In this document: positions 34,110 through 44,617 of the stretch, one piece after another
How positions within the stretch are numbered: position 1 is the first letter of the stretch
Layout: each line of letters begins with the position of its first letter
Source of the DNA: Paraburkholderia dinghuensis
Lineage (GTDB): Bacteria > Pseudomonadota > Gammaproteobacteria > Burkholderiales > Burkholderiaceae
Assembly (NCBI RefSeq): GCF_003837865.1
Contig: NZ_RQIS01000004.1
Location: forward strand, 186,001 to 250,000
Direction: 5' to 3'
DNA length: 64,000 bases
Notes under the pieces: generated by a model
The model's input: only the letters and a program-made list of their open reading frames with translations
Databases searched by the model: none
What the model was told of the DNA's origin: nothing
Made by a program: the position numbers and the translations under genes

Positions 34110-36689
34110 TCACACTGCTATCGCGCGCAGCAATTCGGTTTCGACGCGGATCTGCAAGCGGCTATTCGAGAGAACTGTGCCGTCGACGAGAAAAACGTCT
34201 TCGACGCGTTCGCCGAGTGTATTGATCCGCGCCGCATGGACGCCGACCCGGTGCTCGGCGAGCACGCGCGCGATGGAATAAAGAAGGCCCGGCCGGTCGT
34301 TTGCCGACACGGACAGGATGTAGTACTCGCCGCTTTCGTCGGCCCGCAGGTCGACGCGCGGCGTTACCGGGAACGTGCGCGACAGCCGCGACAGTCGGCC
34401 TTTTGCCGGTTCGGGCAGCGGGCTGTCAGTGGCGGTCAGCCGCGCTGCGAGTTCCTGTTCGACGAGGTTCGCGATATCACGGTACTGCACGTCGCCCTCG
34501 GTCAGGGCAACGATGAAATTGTCGAGCGCGTAGCCGTGGCGCGTCGTGCTCACGCGCGCGTCGAGTACGGACAGGCCGCGACGGTCGAAGTAGGCGCACA
34601 TCGTCGCGAAGAGGTCGGGGCGATCCTTGGCGTAGACGAGCACCTGCAGCGCCTCGCCGATCGGCGAGGGTCGCGCGCGCACGACTGGCGTCGGCGCTTC
34701 CACGTGGCGGTAGAGCACGCGTGTTTGCCAGGCGATGTCGGCGGCATCGTGGCGCAGAAAGTAGCCGACGTCGAGCTGCTCCCAAAGTGCGCGGTGAGCG
34801 TTCTCCGGCACGGTTTCTAGGCGCAGCAGCGCGAGCGCCTCCTCCTGGCGCGTCTTCAGCGCGGAGTGCGCATCGGGGCGCGCGCCGCCCAGCACGGCAA
34901 GCGTCGAGCGGTAGAGGTCCTCGAGCAGCTTGCCTTTCCAGTTGTTCCACACCTTCGGGCTCGTGCCGCGGATATCGGCGACGGTCAGCAGATAGAGCGC
35001 CGTCAGGCGCCGTTCGGAGCCGACCAGGTCAGCGAAGCGCTTGATGACCTCGGGATCGCTCGTGTCCTGTTTCTGCGCGACCTGGCTCATCGTGAGGTGA
35101 TGCTGGACGAGCCAGACGACCAGCGCCGTATCGTCGGCTTCGATTCCGTGGTTGCGGCAGAAGCGGCGCGCGTCGGCCATGCCGAGCGTCGAGTGATCCC
35201 CGCCGCGGCCCTTCGCGATGTCGTGAAAGAGCGCTGCGACGTAGAGCACCCAGGGGCGCTCGAAATTCGCAATCAGCTGGCTGCAGAACGGATATTCGTG
35301 CGCATGCTCGACCACAGCGAAACGGCGCATGTTGCGCAGCACCATCAGGATGTGCTGGTCGACCGTGTACATATGGTAGAGGTCGTGCTGCATCTGCCCG
35401 ACGATGCGCCTGAAGTTCAGCAGATAGCGGCCCAGCACGCTCGTCTGGTTCATCAGCCGCATGGCGTGCGTGATGCCCGTCGGCTGCTTGAGGATCTCGA
35501 TGAAGAGCCGGCGATTCTCGGGGTCGCGCCGCCAGTGCTGGTCCATCTTGTCGCGCGCGTTGTAGAGCGCGCGCAGCGTGCGTGCCGACAGGCCCTTCAC
35601 GCCGGGCACCTGCTCGAACAGCAGGAACGCTTCGAGGATCGCGTGCGGCTCGCGCTCAAATACGTCGTCGCTCGCGATCTCGATCATGCCCTGCTTCTCG
35701 ACGAAATTGTCCGAGAGCACGCGCGTGATGCCGCTCGTGCTCGGGAAGAGTTGCGCCTCGATGTTCTGGATCAGGATCGTCGCGAGCTGCGTAACGGCTT
35801 TCGCGGCCCAGTAGTAGCGCCGCATGAGCAATTCGCTCGCGCGCCGCGTCGTGCTCGCCTCGTAGCCGAAGCCTTGTGCGACGGCCGTCTGCAGGTCGAA
35901 CACGAGAATATCCTGGCGGCGTCCCGCGATCACATGCAGACGCGCGCGCAGCGTTTTCAGGAACGCCTCGTTGCGGCGCAGCTCGCGCGCTTCGCGTCCG
36001 GTGATCAGTCCGCGCTGGTCGAGCTCGCGCCAGCTGCTGCCGAACGCGGCGGCTTCGGTGACCCAAAGAATGAGCTGCAGATCGCGCAGGCCGCCGGGGC
36101 TTTCCTTTACGTTCGGTTCGAGTGAGTAAGGCGTGTCCTGGAATTTGGCGTGCCGCTGGCGCATCTCCAGCACTTTCGCCTGGAAGAAAGCACGCGGGTC
36201 CAGTGCGTCGCGGTAGCGTTGCGCGAAATCGCCGAAGAGTGTCGCGCTGCCGGTGATGCGGCGGGCTTCGAGCAGCGACGTGCGCACGGTGATGTCGTTC
36301 GCGGATTCGTGAAGGCACTGCGACACACTGCGTACGCTGCTGCCGATCTCCAGCCCGAGGTCCCACGCGAGCCCGATGAAGCGCTCGATTCGCTCTTCGA
36401 GTGGCGCGAGCGGTGCATCGTCGGGCAGGAGCACGAGGATATCGACGTCCGAGTAGGGCGCCAGCTCGCCGCGCCCGAAACCGCCTACCGCGACGAGTGC
36501 GAGCGACGCGGGCAGCTCGCAGGCATTCCAGGCACGTCGCAGCGTGTCGTCGGTGGTGCGGGCGAGGGCGCGCATCAGCGTGTCGACGTTGCTCGCGGTG
36601 CGGAAACGCTCGAGCAATTGGGCCTTGGCGGCCTTGTAGTCGGACTTCAGCGACGACGTATCGGGGACGGCGACGGCGGGAACGCTCAT
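34110..36689 (-). CDS. glnD: Bifunctional uridylyltransferase/uridylyl-removing enzyme GlnD
   Basis: Nitrogen sensor that adds UMP to or removes it from PII protein in response to glutamine. The 859-aa protein has a nucleotidyltransferase domain with [20 protein letters not shown] (Gly-Gly at 69-70, Asp pair at 81 and 83), a PII-uridylyltransferase helical region, an HD hydrolase domain with [12 protein letters not shown] (His489-Asp490) and two C-terminal ACT domains (around 690-760 and 800-859). All catalytic residues expected for both activities are present. It lies between map and rluB on one strand with a 314-base structured leader. Confidence 0.96.
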   Translation of the reverse strand: MSVPAVAVPDTSSLKSDYKAAKAQLLERFRTASNVDTLMRALARTTDDTLRRAWNACELPASLALVAVGGFGRGELAPYSDVDILVLLPDDAPLAPLEERIERFIGLAWDLGLEIGSSVRSVSQCLHESANDITVRTSLLEARRITGSATLFGDFAQRYRDALDPRAFFQAKVLEMRQRHAKFQDTPYSLEPNVKESPGGLRDLQLILWVTEAAAFGSSWRELDQRGLITGREARELRRNEAFLKTLRARLHVIAGRRQDILVFDLQTAVAQGFGYEASTTRRASELLMRRYYWAAKAVTQLATILIQNIEAQLFPSTSGITRVLSDNFVEKQGMIEIASDDVFEREPHAILEAFLLFEQVPGVKGLSARTLRALYNARDKMDQHWRRDPENRRLFIEILKQPTGITHAMRLMNQTSVLGRYLLNFRRIVGQMQHDLYHMYTVDQHILMVLRNMRRFAVVEHAHEYPFCSQLIANFERPWVLYVAALFHDIAKGRGGDHSTLGMADARRFCRNHGIEADDTALVVWLVQHHLTMSQVAQKQDTSDPEVIKRFADLVGSERRLTALYLLTVADIRGTSPKVWNNWKGKLLEDLYRSTLAVLGGARPDAHSALKTRQEEALALLRLETVPENAHRALWEQLDVGYFLRHDAADIAWQTRVLYRHVEAPTPVVRARPSPIGEALQVLVYAKDRPDLFATMCAYFDRRGLSVLDARVSTTRHGYALDNFIVALTEGDVQYRDIANLVEQELAARLTATDSPLPEPAKGRLSRLSRTFPVTPRVDLRADESGEYYILSVSANDRPGLLYSIARVLAEHRVGVHAARINTLGERVEDVFLVDGTVLSNSRLQIRVETELLRAIAV

Positions 36690-36763
36690 GGGCTCGGTTT
36701 GTACGTGCGCGGGTTGGAGTTCGGCCGGCCGTGGGTCTTCCGCGGACGGATTCTGCCTGTGAG

Positions 36764-36820
36764 CCGCCCGGGACGGGCGGTGTTACGACTGCGCGCCCGG
36801 TCCGAAGCAAGGGACGGGCG
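36764..36820 (-). other. Two adjacent hairpins in the glnD leader
   Basis: Hairpin A is a 7-bp perfect stem, CCGCCCG and CGGGCGG, with loop GGA (36764-36780). Hairpin B pairs GCGCCCGGTCC with GGACGGGCGC with one bulged base (36793-36820). Both would form in the 5' untranslated RNA of glnD. No known riboswitch is recognised. Confidence 0.45.
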
Positions 36821-36868
36821 CAATTGCCTGGCGCGCGGTGATGGCAGCGTAAGTCCTAAGCCGCGCCT

Positions 36869-36897
36869 GTCATACGGGATTGTCTCGCGACTGTCGA
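36869..36897 (-). promoter_or_regulatory. Candidate sigma-70 promoter for glnD-rluB
   Basis: On the minus strand TCGACA (36897-36892) and TATGAC (36874-36869) are separated by 17 bases. Both are partial matches to the consensus. Transcription would start near 36862, giving a leader of about 170 bases that contains two hairpins. Confidence 0.4.
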
Positions 36898-37003
36898 TTT
36901 AGTGCCAGGCGGCACACCGCCGCCCGGAACGGCACTGGAGAGCGGATCTGCGGCTCGTGCCCCACGCAGCCGTGAATGCTGCAAGCCCGGCCCGCCCGGC
37001 TGT

Positions 37004-37825
37004 TCAGGCTGCCGTGCCAGCCGTCTGCGCGACGATGGCCGGTTTGGCCGGCGTGCCTGCCGAGACCGTCAGAACCTCGTAGCCAGTCTCGGTGACGAGC
37101 ACAGTATGCTCCCACTGCGCAGAAGGTTTGCGATCCTTCGTCTTGACCGTCCACTGGTCGGGCATCGTGCGGATATCGCGGGTGCCGGCGTTGATCATGG
37201 GTTCGACCGTGAAGATCATGCCGGGTACGAGTTCGATGCCCGTACCGGGGCGACCGTAATGCAACACTTGTGGATCGTCGTGGAACACCGTGCCGATGCC
37301 GTGGCCGCAATATTCGCGAACCACACTGTAACCTTGCGCTTCGGCGTAACGCTGGATTGCGTGGCCGATGTCGCCGAGATGCGCGCCGGGGCGCACCTGA
37401 TCGATTCCGAGCCACATGCATTCATAGGTGGTCTGGACGAGGCGCTTCACGAGGATCGAACCCTCGCCGACGATGAACATCCGGCTCGTGTCGCCGAAAT
37501 AGCCTTCCTTGATGACGGTGATGTCGATATTGAGGGCGTCGCCGTTCTTGAGCGCCTTCTCACCCGGAATACCGTGACAGATCACGTCGTTGACCGAGAT
37601 GCAGGTGGCTTTGGGATACGGCGGGTAGCCGGGCGGCTGGTAGTTCAGCGGTGCGGGCACTGTGCCCTGCACGGTGGTCATATATTCGTGGCACAGGCGG
37701 TCGAGTTCGCCGGTCGTGACGCCCGCGACGACGTACGGCGTGATGTAATCGAGTACCTCGCTAGCCAGGCGGCCGGCTACGCGCATCTGCGCAATGTCGT
37801 ATTCGTTCTTGATCGATATGGCCAT
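37004..37825 (-). CDS. map: Methionine aminopeptidase, type I
   Basis: Removes the initiator methionine from nascent proteins. The 273-aa protein (E. coli 264) has the metal ligands in GDALNIDITVIKEGYFGDTS (two Asp), CGHGIGTVFHDDPQV (His), MIFTVEPMI (Glu) and AQWEHTVLVTE (Glu), and the substrate-side motif VNDVICHGIPG. It diverges from rpsB across a 462-base gap, the typical arrangement. Confidence 0.97.
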   Translation of the reverse strand: MAISIKNEYDIAQMRVAGRLASEVLDYITPYVVAGVTTGELDRLCHEYMTTVQGTVPAPLNYQPPGYPPYPKATCISVNDVICHGIPGEKALKNGDALNIDITVIKEGYFGDTSRMFIVGEGSILVKRLVQTTYECMWLGIDQVRPGAHLGDIGHAIQRYAEAQGYSVVREYCGHGIGTVFHDDPQVLHYGRPGTGIELVPGMIFTVEPMINAGTRDIRTMPDQWTVKTKDRKPSAQWEHTVLVTETGYEVLTVSAGTPAKPAIVAQTAGTAA

Positions 37826-37992
37826 GATGGGCGCCTGAAAATGCTGTCGAATGTCAAATTATCGCACCTTATCCCCCTCGTTGCGGCGTCTTGAAAAGCG
37901 GGGTTGCAGGCGCGCACCCGGTGAGATCCGGCGTATTTCCGCGAGGTGATCGGGATGGGATCGGGAGGTGATTCCCGAGGGTAATAGCCGGC

Positions 37993-38022
37993 TTGAGTGA
38001 GGTGGAAGGCGCGTGCTATACT
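37993..38022 (+). promoter_or_regulatory. Promoter for rpsB-tsf
   Basis: TTGAGT (37993-37998) and TATACT (38017-38022) are separated by 18 bases, a good sigma-70 match. The start of transcription would be near 38029, leaving an untranslated leader of about 259 bases before rpsB. Confidence 0.7.
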
Positions 38023-38028
38023 CACCGG

Positions 38029-38287
38029 CTAAGTCGCTCGCTCTATTCCTTTAAAGCCTTCAGGGCGTGACGGGGCATGGGAGAGCAACGGAAGAGTAGT
38101 AGCCCGCTAGCTGTCGCGGGCGCGATGCCGGAAGCGGGATGATTTCCGGTGACGACAGCGTATTCACGAGCCGGCGCATCCAGGGTGTCGGTTGCGTCCA
38201 GGCCCTTTCACGGCAAAGCAATGAAAGGGAGCGGCGCATCCGATGCGGCAGCCGGCTTCAGACCCAAACCCTAGCGGAGAATTTCTC
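38029..38287 (+). other. Long structured 5' leader of rpsB
   Basis: The predicted leader contains four hairpins in series: GCCCGC with GCGGGC (38102-38121), CCGGAA with TTCCGG (38128-38149), CCCTTTCA with TGAAAGGG (38203-38229) and CGCAT with ATGCG (38235-38247). In gammaproteobacteria, S2 represses its own operon through a leader RNA. A similar role here is inference; I do not recognise the gammaproteobacterial motif itself. Confidence 0.5.
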
Positions 38288-39043
38288 ATGGCAGTTACCA
38301 TGCGCCAAATGCTGGAAGCCGGTGTCCACTTTGGCCACCAGACGCGCTTCTGGAACCCGAAGATGGCCCCCTTCATCTTCGGTCATCGCAACAAGATTCA
38401 CATCATCAACCTCGAAAAGACGCTGCCGATGTACAACGACGCGCTGAAGTACGTGCGTCAACTGGCAGCGAACCGCGGCACGATCCTGTTCGTCGGCACG
38501 AAGCGTCAATCGCGTGACACGATCCAGATGGAAGCGCAGCGCGCTGGCATGCCGTTCGTGAACGCACGCTGGCTCGGCGGCATGCTGACCAACTTCAAGA
38601 CGCTGAAGGTTTCGATCAAGCGCTTGAAGGACATGGAAGCGGCCGTGGAAGCGGGCGAGCTCGAGAAGATGAGCAAGAAGGAAGCGCTCCTGTTCGAACG
38701 CGAAATCGCCAAGCTGCAAAAGTCGATCGGCGGCGTGAAGGACATGGGCGGCATTCCGGACGCGATCTTCGTGGTCGACGTCGGCTACCACAAGATTGCC
38801 GTGACGGAAGCCAACAAGCTGGGCATCCCCGTCATCGCCGTGGTCGACACGAACCACTCGCCGGAAGGCATCGACTACGTGATCCCGGGCAACGACGACG
38901 CCAGCAAGGCCGTCGCGCTGTACGCCCAGGGCGTGGCTGACGCGATCCTCGAAGGCCGTGCGAACGCGGTCAACGAAGTTGTCGCAGCAACGCGCGGCAA
39001 CGACGGCGACGACGAGTTCGTTGAGGTCAATTCGGAGGCGTAA
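38288..39043 (+). CDS. rpsB: 30S ribosomal protein S2
   Basis: Essential small-subunit protein bound late in assembly together with S1. The 251-aa sequence starts [19 protein letters not shown] and contains [17 protein letters not shown] and NLGIPV-like [19 protein letters not shown], all diagnostic of S2. The start at 38288 has GGAGA seven bases upstream. A terminator or attenuator separates it from tsf, and a long structured leader precedes it. Confidence 0.98.
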   Translation: MAVTMRQMLEAGVHFGHQTRFWNPKMAPFIFGHRNKIHIINLEKTLPMYNDALKYVRQLAANRGTILFVGTKRQSRDTIQMEAQRAGMPFVNARWLGGMLTNFKTLKVSIKRLKDMEAAVEAGELEKMSKKEALLFEREIAKLQKSIGGVKDMGGIPDAIFVVDVGYHKIAVTEANKLGIPVIAVVDTNHSPEGIDYVIPGNDDASKAVALYAQGVADAILEGRANAVNEVVAATRGNDGDDEFVEVNSEA

Positions 39044-39063
39044 GCTGCCCCGTGTCCGGCAAG

Positions 39064-39095
39064 AAAAGGGGGCTTTCAATAGGCCCCTTTTTTTT
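39064..39095 (+). terminator. Terminator or attenuator between rpsB and tsf
   Basis: AAAAGGGG pairs with CCCCTTTT, with two further pairs beyond a G-G mismatch; T9 follows at the 3' side. The hairpin starts about 20 bases after the rpsB stop. Partial termination here would lower tsf relative to rpsB. Confidence 0.85.
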
Positions 39096-39230
39096 AAGCC
39101 GTGCCGTTCGACGCCGCGTCACACTTGCGGCACCGTGCGACTGTAAAAAAGCATGTCTCACGGAAACGAATTCCTGCCGGCCGTATCGAAAGGCGGTCGG
39201 CGTGTACCAGACAGACTCAAGGAGCGAATG

Positions 39231-40112
39231 ATGGCGGCAATTACCGCAAGCATGGTGGCAGAACTGCGCGCGAAAACCGACGCGCCGATGATGGAATGCA
39301 AGAAAGCGCTGACGGAAGCCGACGGCGACCTCGCGCGTGCCGAAGAACTGCTGCGCGTGAAGCTCGGCAACAAGGCGAGCAAGGCAGCTTCGCGCGTTAC
39401 GGCTGAAGGCGTGATCTCGTCGTTCATCGGCGGCAACGCTGGCGCCGTGGTCGAACTGAACTGCGAAACCGACTTCGTCGCGAAGAACGACGACTTCCTC
39501 GCGTTCGCGAAGACGGTGGCCGAGCTCGTCGCCACGAAGAACCCGGCTGACGTCGCAGCGCTGTCGGCGCTGCCGCTCGAAGGCTCGACCGTCGACGCCG
39601 TGCGTCTCGCGCTCGTCGGCAAGATTGGCGAAAACCTGTCGATCCGCCGTTTCGCGCGCTTCGAAACCGCTAACAAGATCGCCGCGTACCTGCACGGCAC
39701 GCGCATCGGCGTGCTGGTCGAGTACACGGGCGCGGAAGAGCAAGTCGGCAAGGACGTTGCGATGCACATCGCCGCGATGAAGCCGGTCTCGCTGTCGTCG
39801 GACGACGTGCCGGCCGACCTGATCGCCAAGGAACGCAGCATCGCCGAGCAGAAGGCTGCCGAATCGGGCAAGCCGGCTGAGATCGTCGCGAAGATGGTCG
39901 ACGGTTCGGTTCAGAAGTATCTGAAGGAAGTCTCGCTGCTGAACCAGCCGTTCGTGAAGAACGACAAGCAGACGATCGAGCAGATGCTGAAGGCCGCCAA
40001 CACGACGGTCCAGAAGTTCGCGCTGTTCGTGGTCGGCGAAGGCATCGAAAAGCGTCAGGACGACTTTGCCGCCGAAGTGGCCGCGCAAGTGGCTGCTGCA
40101 AAGCAGCAATAA
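39231..40112 (+). CDS. tsf: Translation elongation factor Ts
   Basis: Guanine-nucleotide exchange factor that recycles EF-Tu. The 293-aa protein (E. coli 283) begins [20 protein letters not shown] and has the conserved [35 protein letters not shown] and [10 protein letters not shown]. Of two tandem ATGs (39228 and 39231) the second is chosen because GGAG lies six bases before it and the product then begins MAAITAS. Confidence 0.97.
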   Translation: MAAITASMVAELRAKTDAPMMECKKALTEADGDLARAEELLRVKLGNKASKAASRVTAEGVISSFIGGNAGAVVELNCETDFVAKNDDFLAFAKTVAELVATKNPADVAALSALPLEGSTVDAVRLALVGKIGENLSIRRFARFETANKIAAYLHGTRIGVLVEYTGAEEQVGKDVAMHIAAMKPVSLSSDDVPADLIAKERSIAEQKAAESGKPAEIVAKMVDGSVQKYLKEVSLLNQPFVKNDKQTIEQMLKAANTTVQKFALFVVGEGIEKRQDDFAAEVAAQVAAAKQQ

Positions 40113-40119
40113 GGTCCGC

Positions 40120-40178
40120 GCGGGAGTGCAACTCCCGCAGCAGTACCGCAGTACCCGCGGCGGAGCAATCCGCCGCGG
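40120..40178 (+). other. Two GC-rich hairpins between tsf and pyrH
   Basis: GCGGGAG-TGCAA-CTCCCGC (40120-40138) is followed by a 10-bp perfect stem, CCGCGGCGGA and TCCGCCGCGG, with the GNRA-type loop GCAA (40155-40178). Neither has a T-tract. They lie just after the tsf stop and may stabilise or process the mRNA. Confidence 0.55.
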
Positions 40179-40324
40179 CGGGCAGCGTAGCGACGCCAGG
40201 CGCGACCCAGCCCCCGCAGCGCGAGGTGGCGCAGGTCACCGTCAGTTCTGGTGGCGCTTGCCCGAAGCCGTATTTCACCCCTACAGTTTCACGTTATTGC
40301 CTTTCCGCGCGATCTGGATACCCC

Positions 40325-41041
40325 ATGCCCACACCCGCCTATAAACGCGTCCTGCTCAAACTCTCCGGCGAAGCCCTGATGGGCGACGATGCCTTTGGCA
40401 TCAACCGCGCCACGATCGAACGAATGGTGGCGGACGTGGCCGAAGTGGTGCGCCTCGGCACGCAGCTCGCGGTGGTGATCGGCGGCGGCAACATCTTCCG
40501 CGGCGTCGCGGGCGGCGCGGCCGGCATGGACCGTGCAACTGCCGACTACATGGGTATGCTCGCCACCATGATGAACGCGCTCGCCCTGCAGGACGCCATG
40601 CGTCACGCGGGCATCGAGGCGCGCGTGCAGTCGGCGCTGCGCATGGACCAGGTGGTCGAGCCGTACATCCGCCCCCGTGCGATCCGTCAACTGGAAGAGG
40701 GCAAGGTTGTGATTTTCGCCGCCGGCACGGGTAACCCGTTCTTCACGACCGACACGGCCGCCGCGCTGCGCGGCTCGGAAGTGGGCGCGGAAGTCGTGCT
40801 GAAGGCAACGAAGGTGGACGGCGTCTATTCGGCAGACCCGAAAAAGGACTCGACGGCCACCCGCTATGCCACGATCAGCTTCGACGAGGCGATTGGCCGC
40901 AACCTGCAGGTCATGGACGCGACGGCGTTCGCGTTGTGCCGCGACCAGAAGCTGCCGATCCGCGTCTTTTCGATCAACAAGCCGGGCGCGCTCAAACGCA
41001 TCGTTCAGGGCGAAGACGAGGGCACGCTCGTCCACGTGTAA
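40325..41041 (+). CDS. pyrH: Uridylate kinase
   Basis: Phosphorylates UMP to UDP at the branch point of pyrimidine nucleotide synthesis. The 238-aa amino-acid-kinase-fold protein has [17 protein letters not shown], the GGGNIFRG phosphate loop, [18 protein letters not shown] and [14 protein letters not shown]. It sits in the standard tsf-pyrH-frr order. The start at 40325 follows family alignment. Confidence 0.97.
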   Translation: MPTPAYKRVLLKLSGEALMGDDAFGINRATIERMVADVAEVVRLGTQLAVVIGGGNIFRGVAGGAAGMDRATADYMGMLATMMNALALQDAMRHAGIEARVQSALRMDQVVEPYIRPRAIRQLEEGKVVIFAAGTGNPFFTTDTAAALRGSEVGAEVVLKATKVDGVYSADPKKDSTATRYATISFDEAIGRNLQVMDATAFALCRDQKLPIRVFSINKPGALKRIVQGEDEGTLVHV

Positions 41042-41139
41042 ACTCTCGGCATACGAGAGACTCGATTTCGGGTCGCGCCCCCTCAGGCAATGCCGGAGCG
41101 TCGGGCGACCCGCACCGTTCAAGGTTCGGAGGTTTCAAA

Positions 41140-41700
41140 ATGGCTGTGGCTGACATCAAGAAGGGCGCGGAGCAGAAGATGCAGCGCTCGATCGAAGCGT
41201 TCAAGAGCGATCTTGCGAAGATCCGCACGGGGCGGGCGCATACCGGCCTGCTCGATCACATCCAGGTCGATTACTACGGCTCGCCGGTGCCGATCTCGCA
41301 GGTGGCGAACCTGACGCTGGTCGACGCACGTACGATCGGCGTGCAACCGTGGGAAAAGAAGATGGTTCAGGCCGTCGAAAAGGCGATCCGCGAGTCGGAC
41401 CTGGGTCTGAACCCGGCCACCCACGGCGACCTGATTCGCGTACCGATGCCCGCGCTGACCGAAGAGCGTCGCAAGGAACTCACGAAGGTCGTCAAGAGCG
41501 AAGGCGAGACGGCGAAGGTCGCCGTGCGCAACCTGCGCCGCGATGCGAACGAGCAGCTGAAGAAGCTTGTGAAGGACAAGGAAATCTCGGAAGACGACGA
41601 GCGCCGCGCAAGTGACGATGTCCAGAAGCTGACGGACCGCTCCGTGGCCGAGATCGACAAGCTCGTCCAGACCAAGGAAGCCGAGATCATGACGGTCTGA
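41140..41700 (+). CDS. frr: Ribosome recycling factor
   Basis: Splits post-termination ribosomes together with EF-G. The 186-aa protein (E. coli 185) has the conserved [20 protein letters not shown], the domain II segment around [11 protein letters not shown], and a C-terminal helix with [17 protein letters not shown]. It lies 98 bases after pyrH; GGAGG precedes the ATG. Confidence 0.98.
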   Translation: MAVADIKKGAEQKMQRSIEAFKSDLAKIRTGRAHTGLLDHIQVDYYGSPVPISQVANLTLVDARTIGVQPWEKKMVQAVEKAIRESDLGLNPATHGDLIRVPMPALTEERRKELTKVVKSEGETAKVAVRNLRRDANEQLKKLVKDKEISEDDERRASDDVQKLTDRSVAEIDKLVQTKEAEIMTV

Positions 41701-41763
41701 GGCCGCAAGGCCTTCAGTCGCGCCAGGGTTTCCTTTCTTTATTGCAGTATTAGTTCCACGGCC

Positions 41764-42546
41764 ATGACCTATACCAGCTCAACCGTTCGCGTGCCCGATG
41801 TGGCGGCCGTACCGCGCCACATCGCGATTATCATGGACGGCAATGGCCGTTGGGCAACAGAGCGCCGTCTGCCGCGCGTGGCGGGCCATACGCGTGGCGT
41901 CGACGCCGTGCGGTCGGTCGTCGAGGCGTGTGTCGACCGCGGCGTCGAATACCTGACGCTGTTCGCGTTCAGTTCCGAGAACTGGCGACGTCCGACCGAC
42001 GAAGTGTCGTTCCTGATGCGTCTGTTCATCTCGGCGCTCGAACGCGAGGTCGGCCGTCTGCACGCGAACGGCATCCGCTTGCGCGTAGTCGGCGATCTGT
42101 CGATGTTCAACGAGCGCATCCAGGATCTGATCCGGCGCGCCGAGACCAAGACGGCGCGCAACACCCGTCTCACACTGACGATCGCGGCAAACTACGGCGG
42201 CCGCTGGGACATCATGCAGGCGACCCGTAAGCTGGTGGAAGAGAGTGCCAGCACGGGCGTACCGGCGCTGGTCACGGAGGATACGCTCGGCCAGCATCTG
42301 GCGATGGCCTACGCGCCGGAGCCTGACCTCTTCATCCGCACTGGCGGTGAGCAGCGCGTCAGCAATTTTCTGCTGTGGCAGCTTGCCTACACCGAATTAT
42401 ATTTCACCGACGCCTACTGGCCCGACTTCGATGCTGCGGCACTCGGCCGTGCAATCGCATCGTATGCCGAACGCGAACGCCGCTTTGGCCGCACGAGCGC
42501 CCAGGTCGAAACCCAATCACAAGACGCCGACTCGCTTTCATGCTAA
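41764..42546 (+). CDS. uppS: Undecaprenyl diphosphate synthase (isoprenyl transferase)
   Basis: Cis-prenyltransferase building the C55 lipid carrier for peptidoglycan and O-antigen. The 260-aa protein has the diphosphate-binding motif [45 protein letters not shown] and [19 protein letters not shown]. Its end overlaps the start of cdsA by seven bases. Confidence 0.97.
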   Translation: MTYTSSTVRVPDVAAVPRHIAIIMDGNGRWATERRLPRVAGHTRGVDAVRSVVEACVDRGVEYLTLFAFSSENWRRPTDEVSFLMRLFISALEREVGRLHANGIRLRVVGDLSMFNERIQDLIRRAETKTARNTRLTLTIAANYGGRWDIMQATRKLVEESASTGVPALVTEDTLGQHLAMAYAPEPDLFIRTGGEQRVSNFLLWQLAYTELYFTDAYWPDFDAAALGRAIASYAERERRFGRTSAQVETQSQDADSLSC

Positions 42547-43349
42547 AGACCCGTGTCATCACGGCGGTCGTACTGCTGGCCGTGCTCCTGCCGGTCACGC
42601 TGTTCGCGCCGGTGGCGGCGTTTGGCGTGCTGATCCGTGTGGTCGTTCTGTTCGCCGCGTGGGAGTGGGCGCGCCTCCTCAAGGTCGGTAGCCTCGGCTC
42701 GATCCTCTACGCGGCTGTCGCCTCCGCGGTCGTGGTGCTTAGCGCCGAGCTCGAAGCGCCGCGTGCGCTCTTCAAGGCGGCGGGCATCTTCTGGATCGTC
42801 GCCGCTCCTTTCGTGCTGCTGCGCAAACCCGTGCTCGCCGCCGGCGTCTGGCGCGTCTTCCTGCTCGCCGCCGGCCTCGTAATCTTCGCCGCCTGCTGGC
42901 ACGCGCTCTTCGCGGCGCGCGTGGCGGGCGTGGCGTTTGTCCTGTCCCTGTTGCTTGTCGTATGGCTCGCCGATATCGGCGCATACTTTGCAGGTAAGGC
43001 GTTCGGCCGCCATAAACTGGCACCGGCCATCAGCCCCGGCAAGACCTGGGAAGGTGCAGTGGGCGGCTGGGTCGCCGTGATGGCGGTTTCGATCGCCGCT
43101 ATTGCGCTGCACGCGTTCGAGCCGACGTTTTATTCCGCGCTGGCCACCCGGGTGGGTTTGGGCCGTGCGCTATTTGTGCTGACTGTGCTGGTCGTGTTCA
43201 GCGTGGTCGGCGATCTGTTCGAGTCGATGCTCAAGCGCCAGGCCGGCGTGAAGGATTCGAGTGGCCTCCTGCCGGGCCACGGCGGGGTGCTCGACCGCAT
43301 CGACGCTCTGTTGCCGGTGCTGCCGCTGGCGATGTTGCTGCTCGGCTAG
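42540..43349 (+). CDS. cdsA: Phosphatidate cytidylyltransferase
   Basis: Inner-membrane enzyme that makes CDP-diacylglycerol for all phospholipids. The 269-aa protein has about seven to eight membrane segments and the C-terminal signature [20 protein letters not shown] followed by [12 protein letters not shown]. It overlaps the 3' end of uppS and is followed after ten bases by dxr. Confidence 0.95.
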   Translation: MLKTRVITAVVLLAVLLPVTLFAPVAAFGVLIRVVVLFAAWEWARLLKVGSLGSILYAAVASAVVVLSAELEAPRALFKAAGIFWIVAAPFVLLRKPVLAAGVWRVFLLAAGLVIFAACWHALFAARVAGVAFVLSLLLVVWLADIGAYFAGKAFGRHKLAPAISPGKTWEGAVGGWVAVMAVSIAAIALHAFEPTFYSALATRVGLGRALFVLTVLVVFSVVGDLFESMLKRQAGVKDSSGLLPGHGGVLDRIDALLPVLPLAMLLLG

Positions 43350-43359
43350 AGAATTGAAA

Positions 43360-44541
43360 ATGCAAAAACGACTGACATTGCTCGGATCCACGGGCTCGAT
43401 CGGAGACAGCACGCTCGACGTGGTCGCGCGTCATCCGGAACGCTTCTCGGTTTATGCGCTCACGGCGCACCGCAACGGCGGCAAGCTCGTCGAACAATGC
43501 CTGCGCTTCGCGCCCGAGGTGGCCGTCGTCGGTGATGCCGAAACCGCCGCGCAAGTGGAGAAGAAGCTGCGCGCGGCCGGTTCGAAAACCATCGTGACCT
43601 ACGGGCCGCAGGCGCTCGTCGATGTTGCGACGAGCGATGCCTGCGACACGGTCGTGGCGGCGATCGTCGGCGCGGCGGGTCTTGTGCCCACGCTCGCGGC
43701 GGCGCAGGCCGGCAAGCGCATCCTGCTCGCGAACAAGGAAGCGCTCGTGATGTCGGGCGACATCTTCATGGACGCCGTGCGCGACAACGACGCGGTTCTG
43801 TTGCCCGTCGACAGCGAGCACAACGCGGTGTTCCAGTCTCTGCCGGCCGAGGGCACAAAGCATGGCGGCGTGTCGAAGATCATTCTCACGGCCTCGGGCG
43901 GCCCGTTTCGCACGCGCGAACCTGCCACGCTCGTCGATGTGACGCCGGACGAGGCGTGCAAGCATCCGAACTGGTCGATGGGTCGCAAGATCTCGGTCGA
44001 CTCGGCAACGATGATGAACAAGGGTCTCGAAGTGATCGAGGCGCACTACCTGTTCAATCTGCCGGGCGAGCGTATCGATGTGCTGATTCACCCGCAGAGC
44101 GTGATCCATTCGATGGTCTCGTATGCGGACGGTTCGGTGCTTGCGCAACTGGGCAATCCCGACATGCGCACGCCGATTGCGCACGCGCTGGCTTTCCCGG
44201 ATCGCGTCGATTCGGGCGTTGCGCAGCTCGATCTCGCGCAAGTCGCGACGCTCACGTTCGAAAAACCCGACTACCAGCGCTTCCCGTGTCTCGCGCTCGC
44301 CATGAAGGCGATGGCTGCCGGCGGCGTCGCGAGCGCGGCACTCAACGCGGCCAACGAAGTCGCTGTGGAGGCGTTCCTCAACCGCCGCATCGGTTTCATG
44401 GCGATCGCGCAGACGGTCGACGCCGTGCTTAACGCGCTCGAAAACAGAAGCGCGTCGAGTCTCGACGTCGTGCTCGAAGCGGATGCATCCGCCCGCCGTG
44501 CGGCGCACACCGTCATCGACAGCCTGCCGGTGCCGGCCTGA
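43360..44541 (+). CDS. dxr: 1-deoxy-D-xylulose 5-phosphate reductoisomerase
   Basis: Converts DXP to MEP, the committed step of the non-mevalonate isoprenoid pathway. The 393-aa protein has the NADPH-binding [17 protein letters not shown], the [12 protein letters not shown] and [13 protein letters not shown] active-site motifs, [19 protein letters not shown], and the flexible loop around [15 protein letters not shown]. It supplies precursors for uppS in the same run. Confidence 0.97.
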   Translation: MQKRLTLLGSTGSIGDSTLDVVARHPERFSVYALTAHRNGGKLVEQCLRFAPEVAVVGDAETAAQVEKKLRAAGSKTIVTYGPQALVDVATSDACDTVVAAIVGAAGLVPTLAAAQAGKRILLANKEALVMSGDIFMDAVRDNDAVLLPVDSEHNAVFQSLPAEGTKHGGVSKIILTASGGPFRTREPATLVDVTPDEACKHPNWSMGRKISVDSATMMNKGLEVIEAHYLFNLPGERIDVLIHPQSVIHSMVSYADGSVLAQLGNPDMRTPIAHALAFPDRVDSGVAQLDLAQVATLTFEKPDYQRFPCLALAMKAMAAGGVASAALNAANEVAVEAFLNRRIGFMAIAQTVDAVLNALENRSASSLDVVLEADASARRAAHTVIDSLPVPA

Positions 44542-44617
44542 ACCCGCTAAGGGCCGCGCCCGCATTGGCACTGCATTTGGCCCGTTTTGGCCCATTAGGC
44601 ACAGGCTGGAGGCGCAT

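Noticed and set aside
38017-38287. A non-coding RNA gene or short protein gene before rpsB
   Set aside because: The open frame from 38243 is in frame with rpsB and adds residues not found in S2; the hairpins fit an mRNA leader better than a separate RNA gene.
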